From: Cloacimonetes bacterium UBA4175
GTDB taxonomy: Bacteria; Cloacimonadota; Cloacimonadia; Cloacimonadales; Cloacimonadaceae
Length of the DNA stretch: 14,755 bases
Reading direction: 5' to 3'
Assembly: GCA_002379855.1 (NCBI GenBank)
Contig: DFUX01000001.1
Location: 1 to 14,755 of the forward strand
Shown here: positions 1 to 6,485 of the stretch, piece after piece
How positions within the stretch are numbered: the first letter of the stretch is position 1
How the letters are laid out: the number at the start of each line of letters is the position of its first letter
Translations under genes and position numbers: made by a program
Notes under the pieces: generated by a model
Database searches by the model: none
What the model saw: the letters and a program-made list of their open reading frames with translations, nothing else
Told to the model about the DNA's origin: nothing

Positions 1-162
1 GGGCAAAATGATAGCGATATGTGAGGGAGTAGGGGAATCCGGCTTTTGGCTCCTGTGTGAGGCAGATGTATCGCCTCTCTGGGATAATACTGTTTTGCTT
101 GCATTATTGCAACTGGATTTCGCCGGCTTGGACTCCAAACTCACAGCCAGCATGGAGTTCAT
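1..162 (-). other. Open frame running off the left edge; likely part of an intergenic repeat
   Basis: On the minus strand an ATG at 162-160 opens a frame of 54 codons without a stop up to the window edge. It is preceded by AAAGG at a short distance. The translation is rich in Ser, Pro, Thr, Lys and Gln and has no hydrophobic-core pattern or recognisable domain. That looks more like translated non-coding DNA than a folded protein. The plus strand also holds an unrecognised 93-codon frame (8-289) of equally poor composition. I favour a non-coding or repetitive element, but the 3' end of a small gene lying outside the window cannot be excluded. Confidence 0.25.
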
Positions 163-321
163 AGAGCCTTTCCCGACTGCAAGTTACCACCAGACGCCTG
201 GGCTCTCATGGACTTCATGTGGGGACGCGAAAAAAGAGCCACTTGTGAAAACGAAAGCGAAATATATTCATCCAAGAAGCCGAAACTGAACAAAAACGTG
301 AGCGGTGACCGGCAGGCGCCG
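163..321. other. Gene-free stretch left of the nuclease gene
   Basis: No supported gene lies here. Short imperfect inverted repeats are visible: GGACTCC near 129 with GGAGTTC near 154, and AGAGCC near 164 with GGCTCT near 201. They could fold in RNA but match no RNA family I recognise. Confidence 0.4.
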
Positions 322-324
322 TCA
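291..324 (-). terminator. Possible weak terminator of the YprB-like gene
   Basis: Overlapping the stop codon of the minus-strand nuclease gene is a hairpin. TGAC+GGC (306-309, 311-313) pairs with GCC+GTCA (318-324), with one bulged base and a 4-nt loop. A run of five T on the minus strand (296-292) follows, but about 8 nt past the stem, so it is a poor match to an intrinsic terminator. Confidence 0.3.
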
Positions 325-1497
325 GTTCATCAGCTTTTTCCGCAGGCGGGCAATCCGCTTCTGCAAGTCCCGCACCTTATTGTCTTTCACCACCTCTCTG
401 CTCAAATGCCAGGCCAGCAATTTCTGGCTGAAGAACAGGGCCTGGTCAAAGTCCTTCGCCTTCTCCAGCGCCATGCAGTGCTCAAGTATCCCCTCCGGGT
501 GGTCCAGGGACGCGGCGATGGCAAAATAGCGGTTCGCGTCCTCGCGCTCTCCTTCTTTTTTGCAGATCATCCCCAGTTCATAGGCGATATCCGGGTTCAT
601 CAGGCCCGCGGCTTCGAGTTCCAGCAGGATATCTTTGGCGTGTTCCCGCTCGCCCTGGCTTTGATAGAGGCGCGCCAGGGCCACATAGTCGATCCGGTGG
701 TCAAGCGGCTGGGGCAGGGGATAGCGCGTGCTGTTGCAGATGAGGGCGAAAAGCGCCGCGGTGTGCAGGATGTCGAACTGGTTGTGGATAAAGACGCGCC
801 GCAGCGGCTCCGGATCGCCGTTGACCAGGTACTGGTAATAGGTCTGGGGAATCATGCCGCCCTCGATGTCCAGCTCCTTGTCCCGGATGTAGTCCATGAT
901 GTAAAACTCGATTGTCTCCAGGGCGCAGGAGGGGATTTTCTTTTTCCACAGGCGGCGGGCGATGTGCAGCAGGTCGATATGCCAGGGGGAACGCAGGTCG
1001 ATCCAGAGATGGTTGTAGAGGATGCGCGATTCCAGCACCGGGATATCGAAGGTCTTGCCGTTGAAGGTGATGAACACCGACCTTGTTTCCAGCAGCTCGA
1101 TCAGGCGGTCGAAAGAATTGGCTTCCGCCTCCGGTTCCGGCAGGAAAATCTGCTCCACCGTAAAACGTCCCCGCTCCCAATAGCCCAGGCCGATCAGGAA
1201 GGCGATTGTTTGGCCGCGGCCCAGTCCCGTGGTCTCCAGATCGAGCACCAGAAAGTCTTCCGGCACCCATGAGGCACCGCTCTCCAAGCCAGCCCAGCGC
1301 AGAAAAACAGCCGGCAGCTCGTCCGGATAGAGGGGCAATCCGCCTTCCTCGGTGAATCCGTCATATTGCGTCTTCACATGCAGGCAGGGAAACTCCCTGT
1401 GGGCGGAGAATTCTCCCCCGACCGCCGCTTGCAGGACGTAGCGGAGCAGTTGCCGTATTTCCAGGCTGTAGTCTTCCCGTTCGCTGTTCATATCCAT
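322..1497 (-). CDS. YprB-like RNase H-fold exonuclease with C-terminal TPR-like helices
   Basis: Predicted DEDD-type nuclease of the YprB family (COG3359, RNase_H_2, PF13482), 391 aa. The acidic motifs are in family order: DLETTG (D86, E88), NGKTFD (N146-D151), HIDLLH (H173, D175) and HNQFDILH (H238, D242). They would coordinate two metal ions. After the nuclease domain, about residues 270-365 form helical TPR-like repeats, as often found in this family. The frame stays open to a GTG at 1599, but that codon touches the upstream terminator, so I chose ATG 1497. ATG 1491 is equally possible, and neither has a good Shine-Dalgarno. The substrate is unknown; DNA repair or RNA processing are both possible. 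The family call is firm, the start is not. Confidence 0.82.
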   Translation of the reverse strand: MDMNSEREDYSLEIRQLLRYVLQAAVGGEFSAHREFPCLHVKTQYDGFTEEGGLPLYPDELPAVFLRWAGLESGASWVPEDFLVLDLETTGLGRGQTIAFLIGLGYWERGRFTVEQIFLPEPEAEANSFDRLIELLETRSVFITFNGKTFDIPVLESRILYNHLWIDLRSPWHIDLLHIARRLWKKKIPSCALETIEFYIMDYIRDKELDIEGGMIPQTYYQYLVNGDPEPLRRVFIHNQFDILHTAALFALICNSTRYPLPQPLDHRIDYVALARLYQSQGEREHAKDILLELEAAGLMNPDIAYELGMICKKEGEREDANRYFAIAASLDHPEGILEHCMALEKAKDFDQALFFSQKLLAWHLSREVVKDNKVRDLQKRIARLRKKLMN

Positions 1498-1599
1498 GTT
1501 TGCATCAGCGCCAACGGGGCCTTCGTTGTCAATATAAATAGCGGGATCCGCGTCTGTCCGGCCCAAGATGGCCGTGCGACGCGAATCCGGCGCGGGCAC

Positions 1600-1621
1600 A
1601 AAAAACCGCCCCGAAGGGCGG
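1600..1621 (-). terminator. Rho-independent terminator after HU and the 29-aa gene
   Basis: On the minus strand CCGCCC-TTCG-GGGCGG is followed directly by six T. It has a 6-bp all-GC stem, a stable UUCG tetraloop and a U tract. It lies 9 nt past the stop codon of the 29-residue gene and should end the HU transcript before the nuclease gene. Confidence 0.92.
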
Positions 1622-1630
1622 CTTCAGAAC

Positions 1631-1720
1631 TTATTTCTTTTTATGACGATTCTTGCGCAGACGTTTTTTGCGCTTGTGGGTGGCGATTTTATGTCTCTTT
1701 CTCTTTCTTCCGCAGGGCAT
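1631..1720 (-). CDS. AURKAIP1/COX24-domain small basic ribosomal-type protein
   Basis: A 29-residue protein that is almost entirely Lys, Arg and His. It begins MPCGRKRKRHKIATHKRKKR and ends RKNRHKKK. This is the short bacterial form annotated as AURKAIP1/COX24 domain protein in Bacteroidota and relatives, homologous to the C-terminal segment of mitochondrial small-subunit protein mS38 (AURKAIP1; yeast Cox24). By homology it should bind rRNA on the small ribosomal subunit; its exact bacterial role is less well known. The gene starts 12 nt after the HU stop. Its Shine-Dalgarno (AAGG, about 10 nt before ATG) overlaps that stop codon, which implies coupled translation. An intrinsic terminator follows at once. 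It is too short for most gene callers. Confidence 0.9.
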   Translation of the reverse strand: MPCGRKRKRHKIATHKRKKRLRKNRHKKK

Positions 1721-1732
1721 AATATTCCGACC

Positions 1733-2023
1733 TTAGGGTTCGATCTTCAGATCCATCACTGAAGTCTTGAATTCGCGGGAAAACTTAAAGGTGGGAACTG
1801 TCCTGGCGGGAACGGGTACTTTCTCGTCGGTCTTGGGGTTACGGCCCACACGCGGTTTTCTGGTTTTGAGCTTGAAGGTGCCAAAGCCGCGTATTTCGAT
1901 GTGGTGGCCACTGCCCAGGCTGTCCTTGATGGATTGCAGCAGGGCGTCCACGACAACAGCAACGTCTTTGCGGATGATTCCGGTATTTTCGGATACGATT
2001 TTTACCAGATCTGCTTTAGTCAT
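1733..2023 (-). CDS. HU/IHF-family DNA-binding protein
   Basis: A 96-aa histone-like nucleoid protein (Bac_DNA_binding, PF00216) that binds and bends DNA as a dimer. It has two N-terminal helices (about 3-38), then the GFGTF turn (46-50) and the DNA-embracing beta arm with VGRNPKT (59-65), where P63 is the residue that intercalates into the minor groove. A C-terminal helix closes the fold, and the length is normal for HU. A strong Shine-Dalgarno, AAGGAG (2034-2029), sits 5 nt before the ATG. A promoter lies about 70 bp upstream. The gene is first in a two-gene operon with the 29-aa ribosomal-type protein. Whether it is HU or an IHF-type subunit cannot be told from sequence alone. Confidence 0.93.
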   Translation of the reverse strand: MTKADLVKIVSENTGIIRKDVAVVVDALLQSIKDSLGSGHHIEIRGFGTFKLKTRKPRVGRNPKTDEKVPVPARTVPTFKFSREFKTSVMDLKIEP

Positions 2024-2069
2024 GTTTTCTCCTTAGTGTTTATACATCTGAATAGCTTAAACTCAGTGT

Positions 2070-2092
2070 GTTTTGAATAACTAACTCAAAAC
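2070..2092. promoter_or_regulatory. Inverted repeat overlapping the HU promoter -10
   Basis: A perfect 7-bp inverted repeat (GTTTTGA 2070-2076, TCAAAAC 2086-2092; 9-nt spacer) begins inside the proposed -10 element and covers the expected transcription start. It is placed like an operator, although it could also fold at the 5' end of the RNA. Confidence 0.35.
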
Positions 2093-2115
2093 TATGCGCT
2101 TAGGTTTTGTGTCAA
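2087..2115 (-). promoter_or_regulatory. Promoter of the HU operon
   Basis: On the minus strand a perfect TTGACA (2115-2110) is followed, after 15 nt, by TAGTTTTG (2094-2087). The latter matches the TAnnTTTG -7 element described for Bacteroidota primary sigma factors. No good TATAAT is present at the usual 17-nt spacing. The leader to the HU start would be about 55-65 nt. Confidence 0.55.
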
Positions 2116-2117
2116 GC

Positions 2118-2155
2118 AAAAAATCCCTCTGGCCTTAACATAAGTGCTTGAGAGG
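2118..2155 (-). terminator. Possible terminator of the MFS/envelope operon
   Basis: On the minus strand CCTCT (2130-2126 partner at 2155-2151) can form a 5-bp stem with a 20-nt loop. It is followed by a T-rich run (2123-2118) just before the HU -35. The stem is short and the loop long. Confidence 0.3.
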
Positions 2156-2191
2156 CTCTGCAATACTGAAAATGGCAGGGGGGAAAGAGGG

Positions 2192-3490
2192 TCACGCCGA
2201 GGCCTCCAGCTTGTCCTCATCTCTGCCAATCGCGGGAACCGTCCTCAGTTCCTTGCGCACCTTGCGGTAATCCCGGTAACTGACCAGGGAGGCCACCAAA
2301 AAGAAAACCGCCGCCACCACAAACACTGCCGTGATGCTGAAGATCTTGAGCATCGCGTAGCCCAGCACCGGAGCGATCAGACCGCGCACACCGGTGAGGG
2401 TCACATGCAGGCTCTGATAGATGGAGGCATCCCTTTCCCCGGCAAAGAAGATCGAGCCCATGCTCCAGGAGATGTTCACCCCCGCCATCGCTATCCCAAA
2501 GATCAGGTATGCCAAAAACACCAGCAAAACCGGCATCAGGGATTGTCCCTGCCAAAGCGACGACACAACAAAGAGCAGGGGAAAGACCACCAGCAAGCCA
2601 AAAAAGACAGAAATGAAGCGGAAGGGATGGGTGCGGTCGTGCAATTTGCCCAACATCGGAGCCAGCAACAGCAGCCCCATCTGGGAAAGGATGCCCTTGG
2701 CCAGGAAGTTGTTAGTATAGCTGAGTTGCAGCTTATCCACCAGATAGATGGGGATGATGGGCTGCATCATGATAAAACCCATGCCATACAAAGAAAAACT
2801 ACGCTCGAAGGCGGCAAAGGCCTTGTCCTCCTTCAGCAGCCTGAAAGCCCCGGTGATGGGTTCCAGTAAAGCCTCTTTCCACGAACCCTGCCCGCATATC
2901 TTTTCCCTGATGGTGTGCTGGATGCGCACATTGGCCAGCAGCGCCGAACTGATAAAGCCGCAGATACCCGTAGCCACCAGAATCCAACGGAAGCTCTGCT
3001 CGCGGATGTCGAGCAGACGCCCCGCCGCGAAGGTAACCAGTATCGATACCAGCATGCTCAGGCTGAGCGTGATGCCATACACCCTGGCCCGTCTGTGAGG
3101 ATCGATGTTGCGCTGATAGATGCTGTTTTGAGCCGGCACCAGCAGGGAGTTTGAAGCATAGAGCAGAGCCAGCAGCACCAGGTATTCGCTCATCGTGGTC
3201 AGCCAGACCGCGTAAACCAGGGTCAGGCGCCCGATTATCCCGGTGATCAGGAAATAACGTGATTTGTGGGAACTGCGCTCGAAAAGGCGTCCCCACCAGA
3301 TGGAGAAGAAGTTGGCCACCGGCCAGATCATGGTCATCAGCATCAACTGCCAATCGGCCGCGTGCAGCGCTTTGCGGGCAATGATGTCCTGGGTCTGGTT
3401 GAGGCTCTGCACCACACCGTTGAACAGCGCGGCAAAGAGCAGCAACATGGCGGTCTGCCTCTCGAGAGGATTAAGGTTTTTTAGGCGCAT
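2192..3490 (-). CDS. Major facilitator superfamily transporter
   Basis: A 432-aa integral inner-membrane protein with about 12 hydrophobic segments in two halves, split by a polar central loop near residues 195-225. Degenerate copies of the MFS loop 2-3 motif appear as GRLFERSSHKSR and, in the second half, GKLHDRTHPFR. This supports a secondary transporter of the MFS_1 type (PF07690). No substrate can be read from the sequence. It is the last gene of the cluster, 26 nt behind the small anchored-protein gene. The ATG at 3490 has no clear Shine-Dalgarno, so translation may depend on coupling. The last 30 or so residues are polar and cytoplasmic. Confidence 0.85.
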   Translation of the reverse strand: MRLKNLNPLERQTAMLLLFAALFNGVVQSLNQTQDIIARKALHAADWQLMLMTMIWPVANFFSIWWGRLFERSSHKSRYFLITGIIGRLTLVYAVWLTTMSEYLVLLALLYASNSLLVPAQNSIYQRNIDPHRRARVYGITLSLSMLVSILVTFAAGRLLDIREQSFRWILVATGICGFISSALLANVRIQHTIREKICGQGSWKEALLEPITGAFRLLKEDKAFAAFERSFSLYGMGFIMMQPIIPIYLVDKLQLSYTNNFLAKGILSQMGLLLLAPMLGKLHDRTHPFRFISVFFGLLVVFPLLFVVSSLWQGQSLMPVLLVFLAYLIFGIAMAGVNISWSMGSIFFAGERDASIYQSLHVTLTGVRGLIAPVLGYAMLKIFSITAVFVVAAVFFLVASLVSYRDYRKVRKELRTVPAIGRDEDKLEASA

Positions 3491-3516
3491 ATCTTGAATG
3501 GATTAAGTGGACGGGG

Positions 3517-3939
3517 TCACTCGAGCCTGAACAACTTGCGTTGCATAATCTGCATGGTCACCCGGTATGGCTTTTCGCCCGGCGCCATAGCCCTGTTCAA
3601 CTCATCCAGATACTTGGTCTGATACTCCCGCGATTTTGCCGGGATGTCCGCCAGGAACAGCGCGCTGGCAATCTCGCCGCCCTCGCTGTCATAGACCCTG
3701 GCCAGCAGCTTTACGCTCTGAAACTTTTTTCCCTTGTTTTCGATGTCGTAGCCCAGCCGGATATACTGCCGGTCATACTCCACGATCTTGAAGCTGTGGA
3801 TGACGATCTTTTTGAGCTGCTGTTTGTTGTTCCACGAGCTGATGAGTATTCCCAGCCCCGCCGCCAGGATCGCCAGCAGGAGCATGGTCTGCTTCATTTT
3901 GTATTTTTTCGGGTATTCGAGCCGGTCAACTATCGGCAT
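3517..3939 (-). CDS. Small membrane-anchored protein with LEA/FxLYD-like extracytoplasmic domain
   Basis: A 140-aa protein: a short basic cytoplasmic N-terminus, one membrane anchor at about residues 17-36 (LLLAILAAGLGILISSW), then about 100 residues that read as alternating beta strands. The strand pattern (VIHSFKIVEYDRQYIRLGYD, then NKG, then SVKLLARVYD) resembles LEA-14/FxLYD-type beta-sandwich domains. That is a fold guess, not a family match. A strong Shine-Dalgarno, AAGGAG (3951-3946), lies 6 nt before the ATG and overlaps the stop codon of the Wzi-like gene, so the two are probably coupled. A later Met (residue 15) has no ribosome site. Function unknown; the neighbours suggest an envelope role. 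Confidence 0.72.
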   Translation of the reverse strand: MPIVDRLEYPKKYKMKQTMLLLAILAAGLGILISSWNNKQQLKKIVIHSFKIVEYDRQYIRLGYDIENKGKKFQSVKLLARVYDSEGGEIASALFLADIPAKSREYQTKYLDELNRAMAPGEKPYRVTMQIMQRKLFRLE

Positions 3940-3949
3940 GTCAATCTCC

Positions 3950-5500
3950 TTAAAATTTGAATTGCCAGCTTCCCACCCACTGATAGCGGGGAGAAGATCC
4001 GAATTGGGCGGTGTGAGCGAGCAGCAAGCTGTGATGCGCCAACAGGTCGAATCTCAGGCTGCCCTGCAACTTGCTGATCCGGCTAAGTTCGCCTTCCAAC
4101 CATGAACATGTGGCGTTGTCCACCTGGGATCCCTGAAAGTAGTCAGAATAATCCAAAGCCCAGGTGTTGCCCTCGCTTCCCTGCCAGGTATGGGAATACT
4201 GCGCGCAGAAAGTAAGCCATTCCCTCAGAGGAAGGTTAAGCTCCGCGGTGAGATCCAGCAGATTGGAGCCTTTGGCATAGCCAAGTCCAATGCCGTCATG
4301 GGAATACATGGTCTGGTTTGAATAATGCGTGTAAGTCCAGGGGCGGACGGCGGTGAATTCCAGCAGGAAGCGGGGCGGAGCCTGGGAGGTGAGGCTCAGG
4401 GAGGGCAGGGCAAGCACCGCGCCGGTCTGCAGGGCGTATTTATTTCCCCACCAACTGGTAAAGAGCCTGGAGTAGGTCAGTTCGTCCAGGACGCCGTTCA
4501 GATACAGGCTCAGGTTCCGGGTGGGCTGAAGGTCAAGTCCGGCAAAGATCAGCACATTGTCCCGATCGCCCTGGTTATGCTCGGTGACCCGCCAAAAGGT
4601 GTGCGGCAGCAGATAATTGAGGTCGATGCCGCGGTTTCCGTAGATGATGGTCTCTCCGCCAAAGAGTTTCAGGCATTCCGAAGGGCTGTAGCTCACCTGA
4701 TGCAGCGCCACATATTTATCCGGGATGACGTCAGTCGCGCCGCGCGCCGGTTCCGGTTCCCGGGCGGCCATGAGGGAGCCATGCAAAAACGAGAGCTGAA
4801 AGTCACCCACGCGTCCCTCAGCCAGGAAGTATCCATAGTCATTGACGCGGTCTGAGAGGATTAAAGAGCCCGAAACCGAGCTTCCCAACTGGAATTTGCC
4901 CCTTCCCAGGGCGGCGGTGAACCAGGAGTTGCGATAGCTGATATCCGCGTTGAGATTGTCCAGGCGCAGAGCGTCTTCCCGGCTGGTGTAAAAGCTATCC
5001 AGCAGGGGAGAGGCCTCGGCCGCCTGCCTGTCGCCCAGATAGGCGCCGTTCCACCACAGGGCGCGCAGCCTGAACCTGCCGTTGAGTACGGAATTGAAAC
5101 CTACTCCCTTGTAGAGGAAGCCATAAGCGCCGGGATCGTCGTAGCGCTGTTCATAGCCCGCCACAAAGTTCAGTTCGCCCAAAAAATCCACCGGCCTGTC
5201 CCGCTGGGCATATTGCAGCAGGGCACGCTCCGGCTGGCCAGGGCTGAACGCTTCCAGCAGGCTGTCCTTCAGGTCGTCCCAGGCGCGAAAGGGATGCCAG
5301 AGTCCCGGTCGGGCTGGCAGAGGCTCGCTGCAGCCCTGCACGCTGTTGACCTGTAACAGACTGGTTTCCAGTCCACTACTGATCCGCGGGTAAAACGCGG
5401 AATCCTCATCCAGAAACGCCGGGCAGTCCACCCAAATCAGCAGCAGCGCGACCGCCAGGATCCAGGCGGGTCGGTTGATCAAGCGTTTAAGACCCATCAT
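3950..5500 (-). CDS. Wzi-like capsule-assembly outer-membrane beta-barrel
   Basis: A 516-aa protein with an N-terminal signal/anchor segment (about 8-27), a short linker region, then a beta-rich barrel from about residue 105 to the end. Blocks typical of Caps_assemb_Wzi proteins (PF14052) occur in order: ALGRGKFQLGS (197-207), DKYVALHQVSY (261-271), IYGNRG (286-291), GDRDNVLIFAGLD (311-323), WGNKYALQTG (351-360), RPWTYTH (386-392) and SHDGIGLGY (400-408). The chain ends WQFKF, with the terminal Phe expected of an outer-membrane beta signal. E. coli Wzi is a surface lectin that anchors capsule; here the polysaccharide is unknown. The tandem ATGs at 5500 and 5497 overlap the previous gene by 14 nt, so translation is likely coupled. 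Confidence 0.82.
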   Translation of the reverse strand: MMGLKRLINRPAWILAVALLLIWVDCPAFLDEDSAFYPRISSGLETSLLQVNSVQGCSEPLPARPGLWHPFRAWDDLKDSLLEAFSPGQPERALLQYAQRDRPVDFLGELNFVAGYEQRYDDPGAYGFLYKGVGFNSVLNGRFRLRALWWNGAYLGDRQAAEASPLLDSFYTSREDALRLDNLNADISYRNSWFTAALGRGKFQLGSSVSGSLILSDRVNDYGYFLAEGRVGDFQLSFLHGSLMAAREPEPARGATDVIPDKYVALHQVSYSPSECLKLFGGETIIYGNRGIDLNYLLPHTFWRVTEHNQGDRDNVLIFAGLDLQPTRNLSLYLNGVLDELTYSRLFTSWWGNKYALQTGAVLALPSLSLTSQAPPRFLLEFTAVRPWTYTHYSNQTMYSHDGIGLGYAKGSNLLDLTAELNLPLREWLTFCAQYSHTWQGSEGNTWALDYSDYFQGSQVDNATCSWLEGELSRISKLQGSLRFDLLAHHSLLLAHTAQFGSSPRYQWVGSWQFKF

Positions 5501-6344
5501 TACTTCTGTTCTGCTCCCTCAAGGCGGCACGGACTGTCTGCTCGTCCCGCTTGATTTCGCGGGCGATCTCGGCCTCAGTCCAGCCCTGGGCATGCAGTTT
5601 GGCCACGATGCGCGCCAGCACGGGAGAAAGCTCTTCCCTCACCTCCCGCACAGGTTCCTGATACTCTGGGACATACGTGGGCTTGCGGCGTCTGAGGGAA
5701 AAATAGAGGACCACCCCCAAGCCCAAGAGCAGGAATACCGCAAGCCCCAGCAAATAGTAGAAATACGGGCTGCGCCGCTGCTCCACGGGCAATGGCTCCG
5801 GTTCCGGCTCGGAGGTGGCGAACAAGGTGTCCGTGCCCAACACGGCAATCAGGGAGTCCACCGGTTCCGGCGCTTTGGCCGTGGCCTTGTGGGATGGCGG
5901 CGTCCTCCGCTTGCGGGACGGTGTTTTCCTCACCTGTTCCTTGCTTGGGGCGCTGAGCTGCCTGTCCTCCCCCGGGGGATAATTGATCGCCAGGATGATC
6001 TGTTCGCAATTATCGGTAACCATGTGGGATATAGGCAGTTGCATCCTGGTGCGAACCTCGATTATGCCGCTTGCCCCATCGCTGTAGGCCTTGATGCTCT
6101 CGATGGTCTGGCTGCTGTCGCTAAAACGGGGCTCCGCCCGCATCCCGGTCACTCCGGGCAATACTATCCTGATTCCCTTGCCTCCCGGCAAAGGCTGCGC
6201 CCGGTAGGAAGAACACTCGGACAGCATTATGCTGACCCGGCTGCAATTATCTTCCAGATCGGTCGCCGTCACGGACAACACCTCTCCCTTCAGGGCACAC
6301 AGGCCCGCACTCAGCATCAGCAGCAAGTTCAGCAAGCGGCGCAT
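5487..6344 (-). CDS. Exported AMIN-like domain / transmembrane / cytoplasmic helix-turn-helix protein
   Basis: A 285-aa protein with an unusual layout. It has a signal peptide (1-20), a beta-rich domain at about 21-122 resembling AMIN domains (PF11741, which bind peptidoglycan in AmiC and PilQ), and a Lys/Arg/Pro/Glu-rich linker (123-190). One membrane segment follows (about 194-217), then RRRK. The C-terminal helical pair (240-277, with LHAQGWTEAEIAREIKRDEQ) reads as a helix-turn-helix. The positive charges after the membrane segment place the C-terminus in the cytoplasm. I chose ATG 6344: it has AAAGGA in front and a signal peptide directly after, while the frame's earlier ATG at 6392 coincides with the -10/+1 region. 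It leads the envelope cluster. The HTH could bind DNA or a protein; that is inference. Confidence 0.7.
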   Translation of the reverse strand: MRRLLNLLLMLSAGLCALKGEVLSVTATDLEDNCSRVSIMLSECSSYRAQPLPGGKGIRIVLPGVTGMRAEPRFSDSSQTIESIKAYSDGASGIIEVRTRMQLPISHMVTDNCEQIILAINYPPGEDRQLSAPSKEQVRKTPSRKRRTPPSHKATAKAPEPVDSLIAVLGTDTLFATSEPEPEPLPVEQRRSPYFYYLLGLAVFLLLGLGVVLYFSLRRRKPTYVPEYQEPVREVREELSPVLARIVAKLHAQGWTEAEIAREIKRDEQTVRAALREQNRSNDGS

Positions 6345-6388
6345 ATTTCCTTTCTGGTTACTCCTTGGGTTCATACGAATATTTATCA

Positions 6389-6434
6389 ACAAAACAGTAT
6401 CTGCCCAAAGCAGGATTTAGTCAAGCTGTTTTGT
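6389..6434. promoter_or_regulatory. 9-bp inverted repeat enclosing the envelope-operon promoter
   Basis: ACAAAACAG (6389-6397) and CTGTTTTGT (6426-6434) are perfect inverted copies 28 bp apart. They enclose the -35 and overlap the -10. The arm centres are 37 bp apart, which would suit two operator half-sites. The same arms could instead fold as a hairpin with an internal CTGC/GCAG stem in the 3' end of the ackA transcript. Confidence 0.5.
6396..6424 (-). promoter_or_regulatory. Promoter of the envelope operon
   Basis: On the minus strand TTGACT (6424-6419) is spaced exactly 17 nt from GATACT (6401-6396). This predicts a start near 6389 and a leader of about 45 nt to the ATG at 6344, and supports that start over the upstream one. 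Confidence 0.55.
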
Positions 6435-6485
6435 CCCCGCGCCGCCCCACAGGCCTTCTTACGCGCCCGGGAGCGCCGCGACGGG

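Noticed and set aside
208..1272. 354-codon plus-strand open frame
   Set aside because: Antisense to the YprB-like nuclease, whose catalytic motifs are intact on the other strand.
5487..6344. Lipoprotein signal in the AMIN-like protein (AGLC near residue 15)
   Set aside because: The residue before Cys is Leu, which does not fit a lipobox; an ordinary signal peptide is more likely.
6435..6485. GC-rich hairpin potential after the ackA stop (GCGC/GCGC)
   Set aside because: Only 4 bp with no U tract; not supported as a terminator.
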